NCBI RefSeq assembly: GCF_000716605.1
Contig: NZ_JNXE01000011.1
Span: 62,001-126,000 of the forward strand
Direction of reading: 5' to 3'
DNA from: Streptomyces sp. NRRL F-525
GTDB lineage: Bacteria; Actinomycetota; Actinomycetes; Streptomycetales; Streptomycetaceae
DNA length: 64,000 nt
The position numbers were made by a program, and so were the translations under genes. Below, piece after piece: positions 58,781-64,000 of this stretch. The stretch's first letter is position 1. Every line of letters begins with the position of its first letter. The notes beneath the pieces were generated by a model. The model saw only the letters and a list, made by a program, of their open reading frames with translations, had not been told where the DNA came from and made no database searches.

Positions 58781-59626
58781 GTGACCACGCATTCGAACAC
58801 ACCTGCAGGCTGGTACCCGGATCCGCACGGAGCGCCCCAGACCCTCCGGTACTGGGACGGCGTGAAGTGGACCGAGCACACCAACGCGGACCAGCAGGGC
58901 CAGGGCGCCCAGCAGCAGCCGCAGGCCGTGCCGCAGCAGCAGGCGGGGCCGGATCCGCGGGCCCAGCGCCAGGTCAAGCAGCAGGTGCAGCAGCAGGCCG
59001 GGGTCGCCGGGGGCGGCCCCGGCGGCGGCAGCCTGTTCACCGAGCCGGTGCTCGTGGTGAACCAGAAGGCCAAGCTGATCGAGCTGACCAACGAGTACAA
59101 GGTCATGGATCAGAACGGCAACGTGATCGGCTCGGTCGACGAGGTCGGCCAGAGCACGCTGAAGAAGGCGCTGCGCTTCGTCTCCAGCCTCGACCAGTAC
59201 ATGACCCACCGGCTGGAGATCCGGGACGCCTACGGGCAGCCGCAGTTGGTGCTGACCCGGCCGGCGAAGATCATGAAGTCCCGGGTGATCGTGACCCGTC
59301 CGGACGGCTCGCCCGTGGGTGAGATCGTCCAGCAGAACATGATCGGGAAGATCAACTTCGCGCTGAACGCGAACGGCCAGCAGATCGGCGCGATCAAGGC
59401 CGAGAACTGGCGGGCCTGGAACTTCGCGATCGTCGACCACGCGGACAACGAGGTAGCCCGGATCACCAAGACCTGGGAAGGCCTCGCGAAGACGATGTTC
59501 ACGACTGCGGACAACTACGTTCTGCAGATCCACTACCAGCTGCCCGAGCCCCTGCTGAGCCTGGTGGTGGCGACGGCGCTGACCGTCGACACCGCGCTCA
59601 AGCAGGACTCGCGCGGCCTCGGCTGA
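58781..59626 (+). CDS. DUF2510 plus phospholipid scramblase/LURP-one-like protein
   Basis: The 281-aa protein opens with a DUF2510 motif (PAGWYPDPHG, LRYWDGVKWTEHT), then a Gln/Pro-rich linker (~40-85). The last ~190 residues are a scramblase/LURP-one-related barrel (LFTEPVLVVNQKAKLIELTN, YKVMDQNGNVIGSV, EYK/MTHRLEIRD, WRAWNFAIVDHADNEVARI). The bacterial role of this barrel is unclear; membrane-lipid binding is likely. GTG 58781 is supported by the promoter spacing. It ends six bases before the convergent DMT transporter gene. Confidence 0.88.
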   Translation: MTTHSNTPAGWYPDPHGAPQTLRYWDGVKWTEHTNADQQGQGAQQQPQAVPQQQAGPDPRAQRQVKQQVQQQAGVAGGGPGGGSLFTEPVLVVNQKAKLIELTNEYKVMDQNGNVIGSVDEVGQSTLKKALRFVSSLDQYMTHRLEIRDAYGQPQLVLTRPAKIMKSRVIVTRPDGSPVGEIVQQNMIGKINFALNANGQQIGAIKAENWRAWNFAIVDHADNEVARITKTWEGLAKTMFTTADNYVLQIHYQLPEPLLSLVVATALTVDTALKQDSRGLG

Positions 59627-59632
59627 CCCTGA

Positions 59633-60598
59633 TCACAGTGCGGTGAGATGCCCCGGCGCGGACTTCCGGTCCGGCTGCCGGGGCAGCAACGCCGGTTCCG
59701 CGGAGGCCGTTTGGGGTTCCAGCGCCAGGACGGCGGCCACGGGGTGATCGTGGTCGTCGTACGCGTGCGGCAGCGGTACGGCGGGTGTCACCCGGGTCAG
59801 CAGGACCACACCCCAGGACGCGATTCCGGCTCCGGCCAGGGCGAGGATGATTCCGGCCGCGCCGCCCTGGAGGCGTTCGCCCAGCAGCGCGAGGCCGATC
59901 GCCGCGGCGGCCACCGGGTTCGCCAGGGTCACCACCGCGAGCGGGGCGCCGAGACCGCCCCGGTAGGCGGTCTGCGAGAGCAGCAGCCCGCCCGCCGCGA
60001 ACACCGCGACCAGCAGGGCGACTCCGACCACCTGCATGCTCAGCAGCGGACCCGAACGGTCCGTCGCCGCGACCGTCACGGTCTGCGTGAGCGCGGAGGC
60101 CACACCCGAGGCGACACCGGACGCCGAGGCGTGCCGTAGACCGGGCTTCGCGCCGCGGCGGGCCAGCAGGCCGATCAGGGCGGAGGTCGCGCCCGCGACC
60201 GCCAACGCCTGGGGAACGGTGAGGACTTGGTCGGGCTGCGGGCCCGACGCCGTGATCAGCAGGGCCGACAGGCCGAGCAACGTGAGGGCGGTGCCCCGCC
60301 ATTCGACCAGGGTGACCCGCCGCCCGGCGACCCGCGCGCCCATCGGGACGGCGGCGACCAGGGTGAGGGCTCCCAGCGGCTGTACGACGGTCAGGGGGCC
60401 GTACTTGAGGGCCACGACGTGGAGCAGCGCGGCCGACGCGTTCAGGACGACCGTCCACCACCAGGAACCGGTGGCGAGCAGGCGCAGCATGCCCGCGTCG
60501 GAGTTGCGAGAGGCCAGCCGCTCCTGGGCCACGGCCGCGGCCGCGTAGGCGACGGCCGAGAACAGGGACAGGACGACGGCGACGAGCGTGGCGTTCAT
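59633..60598 (-). CDS. DMT-superfamily (EamA/NIPA-like) membrane transporter
   Basis: The 321-aa protein has about nine to ten hydrophobic segments (LVAVVLSLFSAVAYAAAAVA, ALTLLGLSALLITASG, LVAVFAAGGLLLSQTAY, VTLANPVAAAAIGLALLGER), the two-half symmetry of the drug/metabolite transporter superfamily. A ~50-residue polar C-terminus with HAYDDHDHP follows, possibly metal-binding. Substrate is unknown. ATG 60598 overlaps the PAP2 stop (ATGA), so the pair is coupled and shares the operator array at 61464-61553. Confidence 0.88.
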   Translation of the reverse strand: MNATLVAVVLSLFSAVAYAAAAVAQERLASRNSDAGMLRLLATGSWWWTVVLNASAALLHVVALKYGPLTVVQPLGALTLVAAVPMGARVAGRRVTLVEWRGTALTLLGLSALLITASGPQPDQVLTVPQALAVAGATSALIGLLARRGAKPGLRHASASGVASGVASALTQTVTVAATDRSGPLLSMQVVGVALLVAVFAAGGLLLSQTAYRGGLGAPLAVVTLANPVAAAAIGLALLGERLQGGAAGIILALAGAGIASWGVVLLTRVTPAVPLPHAYDDHDHPVAAVLALEPQTASAEPALLPRQPDRKSAPGHLTAL

Positions 60599-61389
60599 CG
60601 GCCCGCTCCGACCAGGACCGGCTCTTCCACGGCGAGTCGGGGCTGGCCGCGCCCGGCGGTCGTCGCCGTGCGGTGCGGGGGATGGATCAGCGCGAGGGTG
60701 ATGCCGAGCATGGCGGCGGCCACGATCGCGTCGAGCCAGTAGTGGTTCGCCGTGCCGATGATGACCATCAGGGTGACCAGCGGGTGCAGCAGCCACAGCC
60801 AGCGCCAGCGGGAGCGGGTCGCGACGATCAGGCCGATCGCCACCATCAGGGCCCAGCCGAAGTGCAGCGAGGGCATCGCCGCGAACTGGTTCGAGAGGTG
60901 GTCGCTGGTCGGCGGGCCGTAGACCGAGGGGCCGTAGACCTTGGCGGTGTCGACCAGGCCGGTCGCGGCCAGCATGCGCGGGGGCGCGAGGGGGAACACG
61001 AAGGGCAGGACGAGGGCGGCCGAGGTGACCGTGGCCAGGACCCGGCGGGCCCAGACGTAGTGCGCGGGGCGCCGCAGGTACAGCCAGACCAGGAAGGCGA
61101 CGGTGGCCGGGAAGTGGACGGTCGCGTAGAAGGTGTTCGCGAGGTGCACGAGGGTGTCGCTGTGCAGCAGCACCGACTGCACCGAGCCCTCGTCCGGGAG
61201 GCGCAGGGTCCGTTCCAGGTCCCACACGTGGCGGGCGTTGTGCAGGGCCTCACCGGTGTGGCCCGTCGCCAGCTGGCGGCCGAACTTGTAGACGAGGAAG
61301 AGCCCTGCGACGAGCAGGAGCTCACGGACGAGCGGGGGCCGCGCTATCGCGCTGGTCCCCTTCTCTGCAGGCTCGGTGCGGGCATTCAT
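60595..61389 (-). CDS. PAP2-superfamily membrane phosphatase / inositolphosphotransferase-like
   Basis: The 264-aa protein has six hydrophobic segments and PAP2 active-site elements of the Aur1/inositolphosphotransferase subgroup: PLAPPRMLAATG, AAMPSLHFGWAL and HYWLDAIVAAAML (the two catalytic His and partner Asp). It acts on lipid phosphates in the membrane. ATG 61389 follows GAAGGGG. It is first in a two-gene unit with the DMT transporter and divergent from a TetR gene, whose operators fill the 224-bp gap. Confidence 0.9.
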   Translation of the reverse strand: MNARTEPAEKGTSAIARPPLVRELLLVAGLFLVYKFGRQLATGHTGEALHNARHVWDLERTLRLPDEGSVQSVLLHSDTLVHLANTFYATVHFPATVAFLVWLYLRRPAHYVWARRVLATVTSAALVLPFVFPLAPPRMLAATGLVDTAKVYGPSVYGPPTSDHLSNQFAAMPSLHFGWALMVAIGLIVATRSRWRWLWLLHPLVTLMVIIGTANHYWLDAIVAAAMLGITLALIHPPHRTATTAGRGQPRLAVEEPVLVGAGR

Positions 61390-61463
61390 CCCCCGGCCCC
61401 TTCGCTGACGGTGGTGCGTGTGGTGGTGCTGGCCGGGTTTGTGACCCGGTCGGCGGCCCGAAC

Positions 61464-61553
61464 TCATCGGTACGAGTTCGTTCCGATACGCCAGTGTACC
61501 GATACGGGCGGGTACCGATACGGCTGAGTACCGGTACACTGGCGTATCGATAG
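61464..61553. promoter_or_regulatory. Array of six 10-bp TetR-type operators with 16-bp phasing
   Basis: The dyad GTACCGGTAC and variants start at 61464 (TCATCGGTAC), 61480 (GTTCCGATAC), 61496 (GTACCGATAC), 61512 (GTACCGATAC), 61528 (GTACCGGTAC) and 61544 (GTATCGATAG), each exactly 16 bp from the next. The same block contains a perfect 18-bp inverted repeat (61484-61501 with 61532-61549). Such an array can load several TetR dimers on one side or opposing sides of the helix. It lies 61 bp before the TetR ATG and 75 bp before the PAP2 ATG. Confidence 0.85.
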
Positions 61554-61613
61554 CGAAACGAGACACACTGGAGAACGGGCCCCGGGTCCGTGGACCGAGC
61601 GAGGAGACGAGCC

Positions 61614-62237
61614 ATGACGTCGCAGGCTGAGGACGCACCGGACACGGTCGCCGCCTCGCGCCGCTCCAAGATCACGCCGGAGCGTGAGCGGGAGTTCTTC
61701 GACGCCGTGCTCGAACAGATCCGGGAATGCGGGTACGACTCCGTCAGCATGGAGGGCGTCGCCAGCAGCACCCGGTGCAGCAAGTCCACGCTCTACCGGC
61801 AGTGGGGGACCAAGCCCCAGTTCGTCGCGGCCGCGCTGCGCGCCAACCGCCGGGTGCACTTCACCGGCATCGACACGGGCTCGCTCGCGGAGGACCTGAG
61901 GCAGGCCGCGCGGGCGGCGGGCGCCTGGTCGGCGAAGGACACGAAACTCGTCTCGGCACTCGGTCACGCCGTCATCCAGGACAGCGAACTCGCCCAGGCG
62001 GTACGGGAAGCGCTCGTCCATCCCGAGATCGCCGCGCTGGAGGACATCCTGCGCCGCGGTGTGGAGCGCGGCGAGATCCCGGCGGACCATCCGGCCCTGC
62101 CGTACGTTCCCGCCCAGATCTTCGGCGTCCTGCGGGCCCGTCCGGTCCTGGAGGGCTGTTACGCCGACCCCGACTACCTCGTCAGATTCGTGGAGGCCGC
62201 GGTGCTGCCCGCACTCGGGCTCGCCGGGTCACCCTGA
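61614..62237 (+). CDS. TetR-family transcriptional regulator
   Basis: The 207-aa protein has the TetR N-terminal HTH (FFDAVLEQIRECGYDSVSME, GVASSTRCSKSTLYRQWGTK) and a helical ligand domain with a TetR_C_16-like end (EIPADHPALPYVPAQIFGVL, YADPDYLVRFVEAAVLPALG). ATG 61614 follows GAGGAG. The 16-bp phased operator array lies directly upstream, so it very likely represses itself and the divergent PAP2-DMT operon. The inducer may be a lipid or drug. Confidence 0.93.
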   Translation: MTSQAEDAPDTVAASRRSKITPEREREFFDAVLEQIRECGYDSVSMEGVASSTRCSKSTLYRQWGTKPQFVAAALRANRRVHFTGIDTGSLAEDLRQAARAAGAWSAKDTKLVSALGHAVIQDSELAQAVREALVHPEIAALEDILRRGVERGEIPADHPALPYVPAQIFGVLRARPVLEGCYADPDYLVRFVEAAVLPALGLAGSP

Positions 62238-62318
62238 GAACCAGGCCGCCGTCCATGGGATGACTGGACGGTGACCTGCTCGCGCCGCACCGTGGGGACG
62301 GGGGCGGCGCGCACCCCC

Positions 62319-62365
62319 CGGCCGGGTGGGGTTCCTCTTGAGCGGAGAGGCGCCCCACCCGGCCG
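62319..62365. terminator. Strong bidirectional hairpin terminator
   Basis: CGGCCGGGTGGGG (62319-62331) pairs perfectly with CCCCACCCGGCCG (62353-62365) across a 21-nt loop. It lies between the TetR gene (ends 62237) and the convergent DUF2510 gene (ends 62404). Confidence 0.85.
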
Positions 62366-62403
62366 ACTGGTGTGCGGGGAACTGGCGTGGCCACGGCGGG
62401 AGT

Positions 62404-63453
62404 TCAGATCTTCTGTCCGTCGCCGCCGGTGCCCGAGGCCACCTTGATGTTCGAGGTGATCTCGTCGATCACGGACTGATTCTGGCCCACGTCGACACCG
62501 AAGCGGACCACGACGATCTGGCCGGTACTGGCCGGCGAGGGGAACGCGAGCGACTCGACATAGCCGTCGGCGCCCTTGCTGGTGACCGCCTTCCAGCGGA
62601 CCAGATAGCCCTTCTGCCCGGCCACGGTCACTGCCTTGGAGGCGAGGACCTGGTGGGAGGTGATGCTGCCGTAGGTCGTACCGCCGTAGGACTCCTTCGC
62701 GTTGGCGGCGATGTCGGCCTTGGCGACCGCCTCCGCCGTGCTGCCCTTCGTGCCCAGGACCACCGCGGGCGAGGAGTACGCCCCGCCGTTGGTGCAGGTC
62801 TGGGAGGTGTTGCCGGGGCACTTGTACGAGGTGTTCGACGTGACCTGCGCGCCGATCTGGATGACCTGGCCGTACCAGTCGGTCGGCACGGTGAAGCTGA
62901 TGCCGTCGAGGGAGTCGACCACGGTGCCGCCGGCCTTCACCTTCGGCTCCGCCGACTGGCTGGGAGCGGGCGTCGCACCGCCCGCGCCACCGGAACCACC
63001 CGTCCCGCCGGACCCGCCGAAGGGATCGCTCTGGCCGCCGGTCCCGCCGGTCCCGCCGGAACCGCCCGTGCCGCCCTGCCCCTCGGGGCCGCCCTGGCCG
63101 CCGATGCCGCCCTGTCCGTTCGGCGCCTGCTGCGGGTTGGCCTGGGTGCCGTTCCCGCTGCCGTCGCCGGACAGTGCGTAGGCGCCGACACCGATGGCCG
63201 TGAGCACCGCCACGGCCACCGCCACGGCTATGCCCGTGCGCAGATTGCGGCGCGGCGCGGCCGGGGGCGCGGCGGGGTACGCCGGGTACGCCCCGCCGTA
63301 CGGCGGCTCCGTCGGGGGACCCCATTCGGCACCCGACCCGGCGGGGCGGGTGCGGTCCGTCCATGCCTTGCCGTCCCACCAGCGCTCGGCGGCGGGACCG
63401 TCATTCGTCTGCCCGGGATCGGGGTACCACCCGGGGGGAGTCACCTGCGTCAT
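62404..63453 (-). CDS. DUF2510 membrane-anchored protein with Gly-rich linker
   Basis: The 349-aa protein starts with DUF2510 (PPGWYPDPGQ, AERWWDGKAWTDRTRP), then a Pro-rich stretch, one membrane span (LRTGIAVAVAVAVLTAIGVG) and a ~55-residue Gly-rich linker (GGTGGSGGTGG type). An extracytoplasmic ~165-residue domain follows with two Cys (YKCPG, QTCTNGG) and ISFTVPTDWYGQVIQI. The outer domain resembles PsbP/MOG1-like or serine-protease-adjacent domains only loosely, so function is unknown. ATG 63453 is immediately preceded by AGGGGC, and TACGGT six bases upstream could be a -10 of a leaderless mRNA. Confidence 0.82.
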   Translation of the reverse strand: MTQVTPPGWYPDPGQTNDGPAAERWWDGKAWTDRTRPAGSGAEWGPPTEPPYGGAYPAYPAAPPAAPRRNLRTGIAVAVAVAVLTAIGVGAYALSGDGSGNGTQANPQQAPNGQGGIGGQGGPEGQGGTGGSGGTGGTGGQSDPFGGSGGTGGSGGAGGATPAPSQSAEPKVKAGGTVVDSLDGISFTVPTDWYGQVIQIGAQVTSNTSYKCPGNTSQTCTNGGAYSSPAVVLGTKGSTAEAVAKADIAANAKESYGGTTYGSITSHQVLASKAVTVAGQKGYLVRWKAVTSKGADGYVESLAFPSPASTGQIVVVRFGVDVGQNQSVIDEITSNIKVASGTGGDGQKI

Positions 63454-63547
63454 GCCCCTACCGTATGAGGCGTCGGTGAAAGGGGGATGAGAGGATCCGG
63501 CCCGAATCGATGCGCAACGGTGCGCCGAGGGTTTCTGCGCCCGCTTC

Positions 63548-64000
63548 TCAGCCCAGAACCAGCCGTACGGGACTGTGCTCGGCGGCCGGTGGCAGCCCCG
63601 GCCCGCGCCGCCCCGGCGTCACCGACCCGAGCACGCTCGGATGCCGGGCGCCCGTGCTCGCCTGGACCGTTCCAGGAAGGCCGTGGGCCGTCAGGAAGCC
63701 GAGGACGGCGAAGGCGTAGGCCTCCTTCGCGGCGGACGGGAGGCCCAGTTCGTCGGAGGTGCGCAGGGGGACGCCCGGCAGTTCGGCGGCCAGCAGGGAC
63801 ATCAGGACCGGGTTGCGGGTGCCGCCGCCCGAGGCGATGACCTCCGTCGCGGCGACCGACCGGACCGCGTCCGCGACCGTGCGGGCCGTGAGGAGCGTGA
63901 GCGTCGCGATGACGTCCTCGGCGGGCAGCGTGCCGAGACCGGCGAGCGCGTCCTGGAGATAGCCGAGGTGGAACAGCTCCTTGCCGGTGGTCTTCGGCGC
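63548..64000 (-). CDS. anmK: Anhydro-N-acetylmuramic acid kinase, C-terminal part
   Basis: The frame runs off the right edge of the window, so the N-terminus is missing. The visible ~150 residues include GKELFHLGYLQDAL, the C-terminal ATP-site strand VIASGGGTRNPVLMSLLAAE and the ending GTVQASTGARHPSVLGSVTP, typical of AnmK. The enzyme phosphorylates 1,6-anhydro-MurNAc from peptidoglycan turnover, giving MurNAc-6-phosphate. This fits the general amino-sugar theme of the region, though it is a common Streptomyces gene. Confidence 0.9.
   Translation of the reverse strand, partial: APKTTGKELFHLGYLQDALAGLGTLPAEDVIATLTLLTARTVADAVRSVAATEVIASGGGTRNPVLMSLLAAELPGVPLRTSDELGLPSAAKEAYAFAVLGFLTAHGLPGTVQASTGARHPSVLGSVTPGRRGPGLPPAAEHSPVRLVLG

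Overview
The window is high-GC actinobacterial DNA, almost certainly a Streptomyces or close relative. Codon third positions are strongly GC-biased, GTG/TTG starts and 4-nt start/stop overlaps are frequent, several genes look leaderless, and the gene content is typical: many secreted glycoside hydrolases, GntR/MarR/MerR/TetR/XRE regulators, DUF2510 proteins and a Tat-exported phospholipase C. I see no rRNA, tRNA, CRISPR array, transposase or secondary-metabolite megasynthase. It looks like a chromosomal-arm or accessory region rich in saprophytic functions. Both ends cut a gene: a GH87-type glucanase on the left and anmK on the right.

Layout. 1-10.6 kb: end of an alpha-1,3-glucanase; a NitT/TauT-type ABC importer; a Rieske oxygenase / 59-aa protein / reductase operon; a broken NACHT (NLR-like) gene; an aquaporin + DUF1275 pair; a LysR regulator. 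10.7-17.9 kb: an amidohydrolase under an apparent LysR box, an MFS exporter, an Atu4866-domain gene with a Na+/H+ antiporter, and a second amidohydrolase. 17.9-25.7 kb: a GH18 lipoprotein, a DasR-like GntR regulator and a sugar operon (binding protein, two permeases separated by two tiny coupled ORFs, GH4 glycosidase, BadF-type sugar kinase). 25.7-40.3 kb: a frameshifted amidohydrolase-Atu4866 fusion, GH76 and GH78 enzymes sharing an operator type, a two-component system coupled to a GH9 cellulase, a CBM3-GH16 enzyme, a GH20 hexosaminidase and a second DasR-like regulator. 40.3-50 kb: a membrane protein with MerR, an F420/NADP oxidoreductase, two SDRs, MarR, two MmyB-type XRE regulators and a redox operon (flavin reductase, quinone oxidoreductase, NAD kinase). 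50-56.5 kb: a two-component system facing a MacAB-like efflux operon. 56.6-64 kb: phospholipase C, scramblase-like DUF2510 protein, DMT transporter + PAP2 phosphatase with a divergent TetR, a second DUF2510 protein and anmK.

Most notable signal. Five promoters spread over 33 kb share one rigid architecture: a 21-bp dyad close to CCTGGGTG-N5-CACCCAGG, then 11 bp, then a -35-like C-T-[GT]-[GC]-[AT]-T, exactly 18 bp, then a -10-like [GC]A-rich hexamer. They precede the Atu4866 gene (14.5 kb), an amidohydrolase (16.4 kb), a fused amidohydrolase-Atu4866 gene (26.5 kb, minus), an SDR (44.7 kb, minus) and the flavin-reductase operon (47.3 kb). A sixth dyad lies between two divergent MmyB-type XRE regulators. 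This suggests a small dispersed regulon of reductases plus amidohydrolase/Atu4866 proteins, probably controlled by those regulators. A second striking signal is an array of six 10-bp dyads phased at exactly 16 bp between the PAP2/DMT operon and its TetR gene.
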